This document shows, piece after piece, positions 37,793 to 48,273 of a DNA stretch of 64,000 nucleotides (the first letter of the stretch is position 1; every line of letters starts with the position of its first letter). The DNA is taken from contig NZ_CP045298.1 in assembly GCF_009363115.1 (NCBI RefSeq), positions 2,200,001 to 2,264,000 on the forward strand, written 5' to 3'. This stretch comes from Paenibacillus brasilensis. Its GTDB lineage: Bacteria; Bacillota; Bacilli; Paenibacillales; Paenibacillaceae. Under the pieces are notes generated by a model. The model was not told the DNA's origin. It worked only from the letters and a program-made list of their open reading frames with translations, and did no database searches. The translations under genes and the position numbers were made by a program.

Positions 37793-38851
37793 TCACTGAA
37801 TGTCCTGCTTGTCGGGAAGCTTCAGCGTCTGCGGGGTTGTACCGGAATCCAGCCAATTCGCAATCATAAGTCTGGCATATTCCAGTTCTTGTTCATTGGC
37901 CCGATCGTAATACACGCCCCTCTTCTTGAACCCTTCCCCTGTAATCGTAAAACTTGAGATTTGTGGTTCACCCTGCGTAATAGCCTGCTTGCCAAGCCCT
38001 GTAATAAAAGCAGGCTCCATATCGGTCTTGAAATTGGCTCCCATAATATCGAGCAGCTCTGGAATTTTGGAAATTCCGTTGATATTCAGCAGCTTATCCG
38101 CCATAGCATTCAGGAAAATTTGCTGCCGTTTTGTACGGTTGAAGTCGCTATCTTCCCGATATCTAACATAATACATGGCTTCTTCACCATTATAAAGCGG
38201 CTTGCCCGCCTCAATGCGAAACTTGATATGCAGCGGATCTTTGTTTTCAATCGGCTTGTCGATTGGAAGCACAACCCCGCCCACGGCATCCACTGCATCC
38301 TGAATACCCTGAAAATTAATCGTAGCGTAATAATCGGCCTTATGTTCCATCAGCTTCTCTACCGTAGCCATGGACATACCTTCGCCTCCAAACGCATAAG
38401 CATGCCCCAATTTATCAAAATCATCCTCACCATCACGATTCGGATCGTGTCCAGCAATCTGTACATACATATCCCTTGGGATGGAAATCAAAAGCACACG
38501 CGATTCCGCAGGCCGCACCGCCGCATAAATAACCGTATCCGAGCGACCGCGCGCCTTTTCGTTTGGCCTTTGATCGGTGCCGAGCAGCAACACTGAAAAC
38601 GGCTCTTTCTGGTAGGCTACTGCGTCCTGTCGCTTCTGTTCTCCAGACTGGCGCGGCTGATAGGACTTCTCCAATTTTCTTTCCAGCGTCGGAGACACAA
38701 ACCAGTCAAAAGCCACCAGTGTTAGCTGTTTGCGAAACAGATACCCTCCCGCTGCGATCAGAAATAAAACAATACATGAAAGATATAGGGCGGTAAACCT
38801 TTTTTTCTTTTGCGACTTGCCGCTGGTCCTTCTCTTATGTCTTCTCTCCAT
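37793..38851 (-). CDS. LytR-CpsA-Psr family wall polymer transferase
   Basis: A 352-residue membrane protein. A basic N-terminus, one membrane helix (ALYLSCIVLFLIAAGGYL), and the LCP domain with GTDQRP, RSDTVIYAAV, SIPRDMYV, VDAVGGV and YVRYREDSDFNRTKRQQ. LCP enzymes attach wall teichoic acid or other anionic polymers to peptidoglycan. The ATG at 38851 has AAGGAAGGAA upstream; longer in-frame starts lack one. Confidence 0.92.
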   Translation of the reverse strand: MERRHKRRTSGKSQKKKRFTALYLSCIVLFLIAAGGYLFRKQLTLVAFDWFVSPTLERKLEKSYQPRQSGEQKRQDAVAYQKEPFSVLLLGTDQRPNEKARGRSDTVIYAAVRPAESRVLLISIPRDMYVQIAGHDPNRDGEDDFDKLGHAYAFGGEGMSMATVEKLMEHKADYYATINFQGIQDAVDAVGGVVLPIDKPIENKDPLHIKFRIEAGKPLYNGEEAMYYVRYREDSDFNRTKRQQIFLNAMADKLLNINGISKIPELLDIMGANFKTDMEPAFITGLGKQAITQGEPQISSFTITGEGFKKRGVYYDRANEQELEYARLMIANWLDSGTTPQTLKLPDKQDIQ

Positions 38852-39006
38852 AACAGGTTCCTTCCTTCTTTCCTTCACAAATCCCATCTCTTCATTAAAC
38901 CGAATAGATCCCTTATGAAGCGGAGGCTTCCCCTCAAAGCATAAAAGGTCTGCTGCCTTGTTGTCAAAAGTGCCACAGCGCAAACCCTTCAAACTCATAG
39001 CAAAAA

Positions 39007-39030
39007 GGCTTTGCCCTCACGGTCAAAGCC
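39007..39030 (-). terminator. Terminator of the D-Ala-D-Ala carboxypeptidase gene
   Basis: GGCTTTG pairs with CAAAGCC, with TTTTTG after it on the - strand. Confidence 0.7.
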
Positions 39031-39102
39031 CCAAATTCATATTTATAGTCTGTCTCCTATGTAGCTTTCAGATTGATTTCTTGCCTTAGTGCAGCGACAG
39101 TT

Positions 39103-39993
39103 TCACAGTGAAAAACCATAATCGAACAGCTTCCGTGTCTGCTTAAATCGCTCTTCCTTGCTTGGCGCACCAAGTACCACAGCAATTAACCGTCTGCCAT
39201 GCTGTTCAGCGGTACCCGTGAAGCAATATCCGGCATCACTCGTATACCCGGCTTTCAGGCCATCCGTTCCGGCGTAAGAGTACGGTCCAGCCAGAGAAGG
39301 CAGCATCCAGTTTGTATTACTAATGTAGAGTCCCTTATCCTTTAACTCCATTTGCGTACGACTGGACGTTCTTAGAATCTCCGGATGTGACGCAATCAGG
39401 TAAGAGGCCAGCTTTGCTGTGTCGCTTGCTGTCATTTTCGTTTCTCCGCGAATATCCTCGGGATGATTCGGTCCCAATTCACTCTGCCCTGCTCCAGACG
39501 CATTGCTAAAGCGGCTGTCGGACGATAATCCAATTTGGGCAGCTTTCTCGTTCATACGCTTCACAAAAGCCGCTTCATTGCCTGCCGAGCGCTCTGCAAG
39601 TGCTACAGCGGCATCATTGGCTGAATACACAACCATACTCTGGAACAGTTCGGATACCGTCATTCTTTCACCATACCGCAGAGATAGATTTATCCCCCCC
39701 ACCGTACTCGCGTAACGGCTAATCCGCACCTCATCATTCCAGCCTAACCGTCCAGTCCGAATATCCTCCAACACCAATAGCTCGGTCATGAGCTTGGACA
39801 TATTTGCGGAGGGCATAGGTGTATTGCCGTTCACATTCATCAGCAATTCCCCAGTATGCATGTCCATCAGTACCGCAGCCTCTGCATCCACATCCGGCTT
39901 CCCAACCAACAGGCGGGGTCCAAGTGTAATAAAAATCAATATTATAAGGACCGGGATAATAATAGCCCAACGTAACCAGTGTTTTTTCATCAT
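39103..39993 (-). CDS. D-alanyl-D-alanine carboxypeptidase (PBP5/DacF type)
   Basis: A 296-residue serine peptidase (S11). One N-terminal membrane helix or signal (WAIIIPVLIILIFITLG), the SxxK motif in PSANMSKL, SxN in YSANDAAVAL and KxG in GLKAGYT. It trims the terminal D-Ala of stem peptides. The C-terminal beta domain of PBP5 is absent, so it is a short form. The start ATG has GGGGGT upstream. Confidence 0.9.
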   Translation of the reverse strand: MMKKHWLRWAIIIPVLIILIFITLGPRLLVGKPDVDAEAAVLMDMHTGELLMNVNGNTPMPSANMSKLMTELLVLEDIRTGRLGWNDEVRISRYASTVGGINLSLRYGERMTVSELFQSMVVYSANDAAVALAERSAGNEAAFVKRMNEKAAQIGLSSDSRFSNASGAGQSELGPNHPEDIRGETKMTASDTAKLASYLIASHPEILRTSSRTQMELKDKGLYISNTNWMLPSLAGPYSYAGTDGLKAGYTSDAGYCFTGTAEQHGRRLIAVVLGAPSKEERFKQTRKLFDYGFSL

Positions 39994-40092
39994 CGTAATA
40001 ACCCCCATACTTATTAGACGATGAAAAATTCATTTTGTCTGCAATTTTTCGAAAAAAAGATACAATTTTTTTACCTTTTTTATTTTATGCCA

Positions 40093-40130
40093 AATATCCG
40101 CTCACCCCTGTTTGCAGGATAGCGGATATT
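40093..40130 (-). terminator. Terminator at the end of the peptide importer operon
   Basis: AATATCCGCT pairs exactly with AGCGGATATT around an 18-base loop. It lies past the stop of the last operon gene. Confidence 0.6.
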
Positions 40131-40151
40131 GAGGCTTTTTATAATAACATG

Positions 40152-41117
40152 CTAGGCAAAATGACAGGCTACAAAATGCTGGCTACCCGCATCCCGATAT
40201 ACCGGAGCTTCTCTTTCACAGCGTGCTTCCGCCATAGGACAGCGCGTATGGAACTTGCAGCCAGACGGTGGATTAGCCGGAGAAGGAATGTCCCCTTTCA
40301 GTACAATTCGCTGTCTCTTGATCGTCGGATCGGGAATTGGGACCGCCGATAGCAGCGCCTTCGTATACGGATGAAGCGGATTGCGGAACAGCTCCTCCTT
40401 GGAAGCCAGCTCCACCATCGAGCCCAAATACATTACACCAATGCGGCTGCACAGATGCTCAACTACACTCAGATCATGCGAGATGAACAGATACGTCAAT
40501 TGACGTTCCTGCTGCAAATCACTTAACAAGTTAATAATCTGGGCCTGAATGGACACATCCAGCGCAGATACAGGTTCGTCTGCTACAATAAAATCAGGAT
40601 TTAGGATCAAAGCCCGTGCAATCCCGATCCGCTGGCGCTGACCGCCGGAGAACTCATGCGGATACCGATCATAGTGATACGAGGACAGTCCACAAATGTC
40701 CAGCGTTTCGTTAACCTTATTCCGCAACTTACCACGGTCAATCAGCCCGTGATCCAGCAATGCCTCTCCGATGGCTTCACCAACCTTAATTCGCGGGTTC
40801 AACGAGCTAAAAGGGTCCTGAAAGACGATTTGCAGCTTGGGTCGAAGCGCCCGGATGCGCTCCTTGCTTAACGTATGCAGGTCCTCTCCTTTGTATCGCA
40901 CCGACCCATCTGTCTTATCCATCAGCCTGAGGATGGTCCGCCCAATCGTACTTTTTCCACAGCCTGATTCCCCTACCAGACCGAAGGACTCTCCCTTGTG
41001 AATGCTAAATGATACATCATCGACCGCTTTCACATGTCCGACAGTACGCTGAAAAATCCCCCCCGTGATCGGGAAATATTTTTTCAGCCCTTCCACCTGA
41101 ATTAAAGGCTCGCTCAT
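40152..41117 (-). CDS. Oligopeptide ABC importer ATPase OppF-like
   Basis: A 321-residue ABC ATPase. Walker [13 protein letters not shown], signature [15 protein letters not shown], Walker [13 protein letters not shown], and a C-terminal oligopeptide-transport extension ([15 protein letters not shown]) with cysteines that may bind a metal cluster. It overlaps oppD by four bases. Confidence 0.93.
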   Translation of the reverse strand: MSEPLIQVEGLKKYFPITGGIFQRTVGHVKAVDDVSFSIHKGESFGLVGESGCGKSTIGRTILRLMDKTDGSVRYKGEDLHTLSKERIRALRPKLQIVFQDPFSSLNPRIKVGEAIGEALLDHGLIDRGKLRNKVNETLDICGLSSYHYDRYPHEFSGGQRQRIGIARALILNPDFIVADEPVSALDVSIQAQIINLLSDLQQERQLTYLFISHDLSVVEHLCSRIGVMYLGSMVELASKEELFRNPLHPYTKALLSAVPIPDPTIKRQRIVLKGDIPSPANPPSGCKFHTRCPMAEARCEREAPVYRDAGSQHFVACHFA

Positions 41118-42098
41118 ATTCGTTGCCCTCCTTCTTTCTCATATAACCAGCAGGCAACCTTATGACCATTCTCCTTTTCGTTCAAGGGAGGGGCCTGATC
41201 CTTGCAAATTTGCATACAATGCGCACACCGATCATGGAAATGGCAATTCTCTTCCAGCTCAATCGGATTGGGGACCTGACCGGGGATGGAGTATAGTCGA
41301 TCCATTTTCTGATTAATGACAGGCTTCGCCTTTAATAGTCCTTGAGTATACGGATGCTGCGGGTTTTTGAACAGCTCAATGACAGGAGCCTCTTCAATGA
41401 CGTTGCCGGCATACATGACGACCACATAATCAGCCATCTCTGCCACAACACCCAAATCGTGCGTAATCAGCATAATGGATGTCTTCAGCTTATCCTTCAA
41501 ATCCCGCATCAAATCGAGAATTTGTGCCTGAATCGTCACATCCAGAGCCGTTGTCGGCTCGTCTGCAATCAGCAGCTTCGGATTACAACTTAACGCGATA
41601 GCAATCATGATCCGCTGGCGCATACCGCCACTCAATTCATGGGGATAGGAATGGAATATTTCCTCCGAGCGAGAAATGCCTACCAAGCTAATCAGCTCAA
41701 TCGCTCGCGCACGTGCTTCCTTTTTACTCATTAATGTATGCATAAGCAGCGGTTCCGTAATCTGTTCTCCGATTGTTAGCACCGGATTCAGAGAAGACAT
41801 CGGCTCCTGAAAAATGATCGAAATGTCATTACCGCGAATCTGCTGCATTTGGCCTTTATTAAGTGTTAAGAGGTTTTTGCCATCAAACCAGATTTCACCA
41901 TCTGAAGTGTGGGGAGAATCAATCAGCTGCATCATCGTCATCGCTGTTACACTTTTACCACAGCCAGATTCCCCTACCACACAAAGCGTTTCACCCTCAC
42001 GAATTTTAAAACTGACGTCATTGACCGCTTTGACAGTTCCGTTAGAGGTATGAAAAGTGGGTTTTCAGGTTACGAAATTCAATCAAAGCATTTTCCAT
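41114..42098 (-). pseudogene. Oligopeptide ABC importer ATPase OppD-like, frameshifted
   Basis: The frame from the Walker A ([12 protein letters not shown]) onward is intact, with signature [15 protein letters not shown], Walker [13 protein letters not shown] and the Cys-rich C-terminus. The natural ATG at 42098 (AGGAGA eight bases upstream) starts MENALIEFRNLKTHFS and then stops. Removing one base near 42049-42052 restores TSNGTVKAVNDVSFKIREGETL and joins the two parts. The length of 985 is 3n+1, which agrees. A sequencing error is possible; if real, the importer lacks one ATPase. Confidence 0.8.
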
Positions 42099-42111
42099 AA
42101 ACGTTCGTCTC

Positions 42112-43035
42112 CTACTTCTTCATTTTAGGGTCCAGTGCATCACGCAAACCGTCGCCAATCAGGTTAATAGCTACAACTGTAATGAGAATACACATTCCCG
42201 GTGGGACCCATATCCAAGGCCGTTTGCGGAAGTCGATCAGGTTATTCGCAGCCGAGATCATATTTCCCCACGAAGGTGTGGGCGGGACCACGCCAATTCC
42301 TAGGTAACTGAGCGCAGACTCTGTAATAATCGCACCCGCCACCCCCAGCGTAGCCGTAACAATAATGGTAGGAATGGTATTCGGCAGCAAATGACGGAAT
42401 ATTTTACGGCGATCCCTCAAGCCGAGAGCTTCTGTAGCCTGCATAAACTCCTGTTCACGCAGTGTAAGAATTTGGCCCCTGACCAGACGGGACAAACTCG
42501 TCCAGCTTAAAGCCCCGATAATGAGCATCAGAAAATAAATCCGTTTCGACGGATCGACCTTCAAATCGGATAAAACCGCACCTAAAATAATGAGCAGCGG
42601 CAACGTAGGCAATGCCATAAAAATATCAGCAACCCGCATAATTATCGTATCCACGCTTCTACGGTAAAATCCTGCCAACGCCCCTAACGTCGCACCGATT
42701 GCGACCGAAATAAACGTAGCAACCAGTCCCACCGTCAAGGAAATACGCCCCGCCAGCATTGTACGCAATAAAATATCCCGACCAAACTTATCCGTACCAA
42801 GCCAGTACTGAGCATTAGGCGATAAATTTTTGTCAGATAGCTTGTAATCATCCAAATGATAAGGTGAAACCATCGGCCCAAATATACAGATGACCACCAT
42901 CAGAATCAAAATAACGAGTCCTGCCAAAGCCAGACGGTTTTGGTTAAAACGGCGCACGGCGATTCTCCATGGAGACGCTTCAGGACGGATCGCCGCCTTT
43001 TGATTGGTTTCAATCGTAACTGTTTTCGCGGACAA
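42112..43035 (-). CDS. Oligopeptide ABC importer permease OppC-like
   Basis: A 307-residue protein of about six membrane helices with an OppC N-terminal segment (FNQNRLALAGLVILILMVVICIFGP). LGTDKFGRDILLRT and the EAA loop EALGLRDRRKIFRHLLPNTI are clear. It pairs with the OppB-like permease. Confidence 0.93.
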   Translation of the reverse strand: MSAKTVTIETNQKAAIRPEASPWRIAVRRFNQNRLALAGLVILILMVVICIFGPMVSPYHLDDYKLSDKNLSPNAQYWLGTDKFGRDILLRTMLAGRISLTVGLVATFISVAIGATLGALAGFYRRSVDTIIMRVADIFMALPTLPLLIILGAVLSDLKVDPSKRIYFLMLIIGALSWTSLSRLVRGQILTLREQEFMQATEALGLRDRRKIFRHLLPNTIPTIIVTATLGVAGAIITESALSYLGIGVVPPTPSWGNMISAANNLIDFRKRPWIWVPPGMCILITVVAINLIGDGLRDALDPKMKK

Positions 43036-43046
43036 TAGTATCCCTC

Positions 43047-44009
43047 CTATTTCAAGCGAATTCTTGGATCTGCCATGCCATACAATACGTCAGAAAGTAG
43101 ATTGCCAATGAGCGTAAGGACTGCCAGAAAAATGGTAAATCCCAGCATAAACGGATAGTCCCGCATGCTGATTGACTCCAGGTACACCTGCCCCACCCCC
43201 GGCCACACAAACACCTTCTCCAGAATCATTGCCCCGCCAAATAAGGCCGGGAGCTCGAAGCCGAGCAGTGTGATTGCTGGAATGAGTGCGTTGCGCAAAG
43301 CGTGCTTGAAAATAACCGTCCGTTCCTTCAAGCCTTTGGCCCGTGCAGTACGGATGTAGTCCTGACGGATAACCTCCAGCATGCCTGTACGAAAATACCG
43401 GGTTAGGCTGCCTGTACTCAACATCGTAAGTACGAGTGTCGGGAGGAACATATGCTTGAGAATATCCACCATATAAGCCCATGAACCTGGCTCCATTCCT
43501 GCTGTGGTCATGCCACCAACCGGAAGAATCCCCCATTCGAGTGCAAATATTTTAATCACCAAAAGACCTATAAAGAATGAAGGCAGTGACATACATAAGA
43601 AAATGAACAACGTGACAAACTTATCGAACAACGAATATTGAAACTTGGCTGAAAATACCCCGGCAATAACCGCAATCAGCCAGCTAAAAATAAGACTGAA
43701 AAAAGCGATAATAAACGAGTTCCATACATAATTGCCGATAACCTTCGTTACCGGCTGCTTATGCTGTAATGAATCTCCCATATTTCCCTTCAGCATATTG
43801 CCAGCCCATATAAAATAGCGTTGGTACTCCGGCTTATCCAGCCCGTAGATATGTCGTAGCTGCTGCGCCTTCTCGGCGGTCATATTCGGGTTCTGCTTGG
43901 CTGTAATATAATCTCCCGGCACCATGGCTGAAATCGCAAATACGATGATGGATATGCCAATAAGTGTGGGGATGAGCTGCAGCAGTCTGCGAATAATGTA
44001 CTGCTTCAT
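43047..44009 (-). CDS. Oligopeptide ABC importer permease OppB-like
   Basis: A 320-residue protein starting MKQYIIRRLLQLIPTLIGISIIVF, the usual OppB/DppB start, with the EAA loop RTARAKGLKERTVIFKHALRNAL. The ATG at 44009 has GGAGGA about 7 bases upstream. It is transcribed with the oppA gene above it. Confidence 0.93.
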   Translation of the reverse strand: MKQYIIRRLLQLIPTLIGISIIVFAISAMVPGDYITAKQNPNMTAEKAQQLRHIYGLDKPEYQRYFIWAGNMLKGNMGDSLQHKQPVTKVIGNYVWNSFIIAFFSLIFSWLIAVIAGVFSAKFQYSLFDKFVTLFIFLCMSLPSFFIGLLVIKIFALEWGILPVGGMTTAGMEPGSWAYMVDILKHMFLPTLVLTMLSTGSLTRYFRTGMLEVIRQDYIRTARAKGLKERTVIFKHALRNALIPAITLLGFELPALFGGAMILEKVFVWPGVGQVYLESISMRDYPFMLGFTIFLAVLTLIGNLLSDVLYGMADPRIRLK

Positions 44010-44077
44010 AATCATTCCTCCAGACGAATAAAATGATATGCTCAGCCCGTGAGAGCTAAGCATACGATTGGCAACCC

Positions 44078-45820
44078 TTATTGAGCGATTTGAGCGTTAT
44101 GCAAAGTGAATTCAAAATCCTTGTATGGTGAGATATCAAAGCCGGATAAACGTCCATTAATCGGCCACATATCTCTGCGTTGGTACATAAAGATAACTGG
44201 CAAATCCTTGTTCAGTTCTTGATAAAGCTGTTTGTAGATCTCCTTGCGCTTCTCTTGATTCAATTCATGCTTACCAGCTAGTGTCAACTCATCAACCTTT
44301 TTATTCGAGTAGCCGATATCATTTTGTGCACCATTCGTAATAAAAGTCGTTGAATCCGGATCAGGTGTCAATCCCCAAGCTGCAAAGAACATATCATACT
44401 TGCCTGTATCCTTTTTATCCATAATTGCGTTAAAATCCAGCGTTTCGGACGACAGCTTAATACCCAGTTCCTTATAATTGTTCGTCATAATCGGCAGCAA
44501 CGCTTCTACAACGGGGTTATCAGCGGTCGCAGAGAAGTTAATAGCCAGCTTCTCTCCGTCCTTCTCACGGATACCGTCCGCGCCAACCTTCCAGCCTGCC
44601 TCATCCAGCAAAGCCTTCGCCTTAGCCATATCGAATTCATACTTATTAATGCCTTCATCCGTGTAAGACCAGGATTCTGTAGACTGTGGAATGTTAATCA
44701 CATTCGCATATGGACCGTACACCCCTTGTACAATCTCCTTACGGTTCAAACTGATGGTCAGAGCTTGGCGTACTTTAGGGTCCTGAAATTTCTTTTCTTT
44801 GTGGTTAAACGCAATATATCCATAGCCATTCGTCGGCATAATATGCACATCCAGGAAGCCCAGGGACTTCAATTCCTCTACGTTATCTTCGGTAACCGTA
44901 ACGTTATCCATATCTGTTTCACCCGTTTGCAGCATAGACAGATTCGTTTCTTCCGTCGTTGTTTTGAAAATAACCGATTTCACCTTCGGTGCGCCTTTGA
45001 AGTAGTTTGGATTCGCTTCGAATACGACCTGTTGCCCCGGAGAAAAGCTCTTCAACACATACTGCCCGGAGCCGAGTGGCTTATTATTAAGCGCCTTGAT
45101 GCTATCCAGATTACCCTTTTTGTAGCCTTTTCCGTAATAAGCTTCTGGCATGAAATAAATCTCGGCGCCCAAAAAATCCTTTGTATAGGCTGTTGCTTCT
45201 GTAACCGTTACTTCTACCGTGTTATCATCAATGATTTTGATACCGGAGATATCATTTGCTTTACCATCGTGATATTCTTTACCGCCTTTAATTTTGAACG
45301 ACAGAATGTCAGTTTCACCGTCGTAATTCGGATCATGCAGCACCTTGAGAACAAAGGCGTAATCCTTCACCGTTACCGGCGTGCCGTCGCTATACTTCAC
45401 ACCCGGTTTCAGATGGAATGTATATTTTAGACCATCCTGTGATACATCAACTTTGTCAGCCAAGCTATTTTCATATGTACCATCTGCTTTCACCTGCAAA
45501 AAGGAATCAAACACTGTTCTGACTACATAAAAATCGTAAGTCGTTTGCCAGAAAAGCGGGTTAAATACCCCTTTAGGTGATGTCATGCCTACCACAATAT
45601 TATCTTTCCGATTGGTTGCTCCCGGTGGGTTTTGTGTCAGATCAGTCGCTTTAATGACACCCTCCGTCACTTGTGTACCTGCTTCATTACCCTCTGTTTT
45701 TTTGTCTGCATTCCCCTGCTGTGGCTGTGCCTCATTAGCACCTCCGCTGCATCCTGCAAACAGAACACCAACAATCGTAAGCACCATAAGCAAAGAAACC
45801 CATTTCTTCGTCTTTACCAT
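44078..45820 (-). CDS. Oligopeptide-binding lipoprotein OppA-like
   Basis: A 580-residue SBP_bac_5 protein. Lipobox VGVLFAGC (near residue 23), a long Gln/Lys linker, then the typical cluster-C fold (FHLKPGVKYSDGTPVTVKDY, YIAFNHKEKKFQDPKVRQALTISLNRKEI). It captures peptides for the OppBCDF importer. It is the first gene of the operon. Confidence 0.92.
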   Translation of the reverse strand: MVKTKKWVSLLMVLTIVGVLFAGCSGGANEAQPQQGNADKKTEGNEAGTQVTEGVIKATDLTQNPPGATNRKDNIVVGMTSPKGVFNPLFWQTTYDFYVVRTVFDSFLQVKADGTYENSLADKVDVSQDGLKYTFHLKPGVKYSDGTPVTVKDYAFVLKVLHDPNYDGETDILSFKIKGGKEYHDGKANDISGIKIIDDNTVEVTVTEATAYTKDFLGAEIYFMPEAYYGKGYKKGNLDSIKALNNKPLGSGQYVLKSFSPGQQVVFEANPNYFKGAPKVKSVIFKTTTEETNLSMLQTGETDMDNVTVTEDNVEELKSLGFLDVHIMPTNGYGYIAFNHKEKKFQDPKVRQALTISLNRKEIVQGVYGPYANVINIPQSTESWSYTDEGINKYEFDMAKAKALLDEAGWKVGADGIREKDGEKLAINFSATADNPVVEALLPIMTNNYKELGIKLSSETLDFNAIMDKKDTGKYDMFFAAWGLTPDPDSTTFITNGAQNDIGYSNKKVDELTLAGKHELNQEKRKEIYKQLYQELNKDLPVIFMYQRRDMWPINGRLSGFDISPYKDFEFTLHNAQIAQ

Positions 45821-46309
45821 CCTGTTAATCCCCCTTAGTCGGTTCTTTATTTAACAGCTTGCCTCATTCCTGCGGTGATTCATTAAAGCTTAAGGTTTGA
45901 AAATGAAGTCGTCACACCCTCCTTACTGTCACCTACGATAGCGTAAAAACGCGTTATAGACCTTTGGTCAATTTTTTGCTCACTGGCAAACATTACATTT
46001 TTATTAAGGTTTATCTTACGTGTAAAATAATATCACGTCAATATCTTTTTTTATGTAATATAAAAAGTTTAAATATCTATTTATGTAAAGTTTATGAATT
46101 TAACTTATAGGAAATGAAAAAATACATAATTCAATGTAACCTAAAATAACATTACGGAGTGCCGGAATGTTTGCTCTGGCGAGTTGGGGGAGTTGTAATT
46201 TTACAAGTGAATAAAAGATAATCTTACGTTCTATGGTTAAACATGGATTGTATTATTAGTAAGTTACAATAGATGGCACTTGTTGTCAATATAAAAAGTC
46301 ATAAAAAAA
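45821..46309. other. AT-rich intergenic region upstream of the peptide importer operon
   Basis: No gene is seen in about 490 bases. The 46000-46140 part is very AT-rich and should hold the oppA promoter, but several box combinations are possible and none is clearly best. Confidence 0.5.
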
Positions 46310-46345
46310 GAGACATTCCCGGAATCGGGAACATCTCTTTTTTTT
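46310..46345 (-). terminator. Terminator of the rpsF-ssb-rpsR operon
   Basis: GAGA..TTCCCG pairs with CGGGAA..TCTC, with A/T runs on both sides, just past the rpsR stop. Confidence 0.85.
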
Positions 46346-46356
46346 TCCATTCACTA

Positions 46357-46629
46357 CTATTCAGTAGTGTAAGGAAGCAATGCGATTTGACGGGAACGTT
46401 TGATCGCGATTGTCAACATACGTTGATATTTCGCACTTGTTCCAGTCACACGACGAGGAAGAATTTTTCCACGTTCGCTGATGAATTTTTTAAGCAGGTC
46501 TGTATCTTTATAGTCAATGTGAGTAATTTTGTTCACAGTGAAGAAACATACTTTACGACGTTTGTTGCGACCACCACGACGAGCTGGTCTTTTGTTATCG
46601 TCTCCGCCTTCTCTTTGTCTGAAGCCCAT
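46357..46629 (-). CDS. rpsR: 30S ribosomal protein bS18
   Basis: A 90-residue protein, slightly longer than usual at the N-terminus. The S18 core is clear: [51 protein letters not shown]. It binds with bS6 on the 30S platform. It is the last gene of the operon. Confidence 0.97.
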   Translation of the reverse strand: MGFRQREGGDDNKRPARRGGRNKRRKVCFFTVNKITHIDYKDTDLLKKFISERGKILPRRVTGTSAKYQRMLTIAIKRSRQIALLPYTTE

Positions 46630-46650
46630 TCTTTGTCAGTCCTTTCCCAA

Positions 46651-47142
46651 TTAAAATGGTAAATCATCATCCGAAATATCGATCGGTTTTCCGTCATCGG
46701 AAAAAGGATCCTGATTGTTTCGCGAGTTATTATTCCCGCGTCCACTATTGCTGTTACCGCCCCCGAAAGGAGACTCCTCACGCATACCTCCACCGCTATT
46801 GCCGCCACCGTTGCCGCTATCGCGGTTAGATTCCAAGAAACGTACATTATCAGCTACAATTTCAGTCACGTATACACGTTTTCCTTCATTGTTCTCATAA
46901 TTACGTACTTGAACACGGCCTTCAACAGCCGTCAGACGACCTTTACGAAGATAGTTAGCGCACGTTTCAGCAAGCTGACGCCAGGTTACGATCGGCAAGA
47001 AATCCGCTTCCCGTTCGCCGCCTTGACTTGTAAACGGACGGTCTACAGCCAGGGTGAACTGGGTTACTGCTACACCGGACGGTGTATAGCGCAGCTCCGG
47101 ATCTTTGGTCAACCGACCGATCAGAATGACACGGTTCAACAA
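46651..47142 (-). CDS. ssb: Single-stranded DNA-binding protein
   Basis: A 163-residue protein. The N-terminal OB fold ([35 protein letters not shown]) is followed by a Gly/Asn-rich linker and the acidic partner-binding tail DISDDDLPF. It coats ssDNA and recruits repair proteins. It lies between rpsF and rpsR as in Bacillus. Confidence 0.97.
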   Translation of the reverse strand: MLNRVILIGRLTKDPELRYTPSGVAVTQFTLAVDRPFTSQGGEREADFLPIVTWRQLAETCANYLRKGRLTAVEGRVQVRNYENNEGKRVYVTEIVADNVRFLESNRDSGNGGGNSGGGMREESPFGGGNSNSGRGNNNSRNNQDPFSDDGKPIDISDDDLPF

Positions 47143-47191
47143 TCCAATCCCCTCCTTTGAGCGTTGTTCATTACATAATCACGCACAATAA

Positions 47192-47476
47192 TTAAGCTAC
47201 GTCGTTCGTAATGAGATAACGAATTACTTCGTCAGAAATTTTCATGATACGCTCAAGCTCAGTAACAACAGCAGGTTCTGCTGTGAAGTTTACCAGAACG
47301 AAAGAACCATCACGGAATTTCTTGATCTCATACGCAAGACGGCGTTTAGTTACATCGTGATTCGTAATTTCGCCACCGCCGTTGGAGATGATACCTTGGA
47401 ATTTGTCGACTGTCGCTTGAACAGCTTCTTGTTCAATGTCAGGACGAATAATGTACATCACTTCATATTTGCGCAT
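47192..47476 (-). CDS. rpsF: 30S ribosomal protein bS6
   Basis: A 94-residue protein, start MRKYEVMYIIRPDIEQEAVQ, with RRLAYEIKKFRDGSFVLVNF. It is the first gene of the rpsF-ssb-rpsR operon, with AAGGAGG upstream. Confidence 0.97.
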   Translation of the reverse strand: MRKYEVMYIIRPDIEQEAVQATVDKFQGIISNGGGEITNHDVTKRRLAYEIKKFRDGSFVLVNFTAEPAVVTELERIMKISDEVIRYLITNDVA

Positions 47477-47712
47477 TCTTTACACCTCCTTATGGACATA
47501 AGGCCCTCAATCTTAGTTGAGAGCAAGGAACGAGCCTAAACTCGCACTAAAACAGTTTACCAAATCGAGCGACTGAATGCAACCTGCAATTCAGTGCAAG
47601 CAACACAAGTCGGCTGATGCACTTCTATATCATTTCCGCATGTTTCTTTTCAGAACAGCGCACAATAACCGTTGCAGTCCAAATTTATTTATCTAAAGGA
47701 GGTACAAATTTC

Positions 47713-47907
47713 ATGGGTGAAAAGACTGAGTTCGTACCAGGCGACAAGGTCCCCAATGACGGCGTATATATGGAGGTCGGAGAAAAAAGCTTTCATACCG
47801 AAATTCAAAACCCGCAGCAAATAACCCTGGAAAGAGGCGACTCTTTTCCGAAAACCACCAACCATAACCGCAAGTGGAAGAAAAAAACGAAAGCCCGCGT
47901 TCATTAA
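47713..47907 (+). CDS. YjzC-like small protein
   Basis: A 64-residue protein. The pattern EFVPGDKVPNDGVYMEVGEKSFHTEIQNPQQITLERGDSFPKTTNHNRKW matches the YjzC group of short Bacillus proteins of unknown function. The ATG at 47713 has AAAGGAGG about 10 bases upstream. Confidence 0.8.
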   Translation: MGEKTEFVPGDKVPNDGVYMEVGEKSFHTEIQNPQQITLERGDSFPKTTNHNRKWKKKTKARVH

Positions 47908-48273
47908 TGTATATTTCCTCGGAATCTGGGCCATATTATGATTAGGCGGTACAACAGAGAGGTGTGGTTCCGTTGGACGACGTAGCCGGACAAACTGTTA
48001 GGAGATCCATTCAGGGCATTAGAAGCGTTAGGTTTGTGTAAAAGGACACTGTCTTTTCAACACTGGTATTGCTTGTCAGTACACCGAGTTTCATGATGTG
48101 ATTGAACAGATCGTATCCTGTTAAAAATGTATCGCCTACGATGGAGGACCTTTGAGGTCCTCCCTTGTTGCATTATCGGACTTTTTGCATATACTGGTAA
48201 AATGCAGATTAATTCAGCTCCTTCTGCTAGAATATATCCAAGTACAAAGACCTACTATTACGGAGGTTTTAAG
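47908..48273. other. Intergenic stretch with hairpin
   Basis: No gene is recognised in about 370 bases. A strong hairpin GGAGGACC/GGTCCTCC at 48143-48163 sits 110 bases before the next gene. It may be a terminator or a leader attenuator. Confidence 0.45.
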
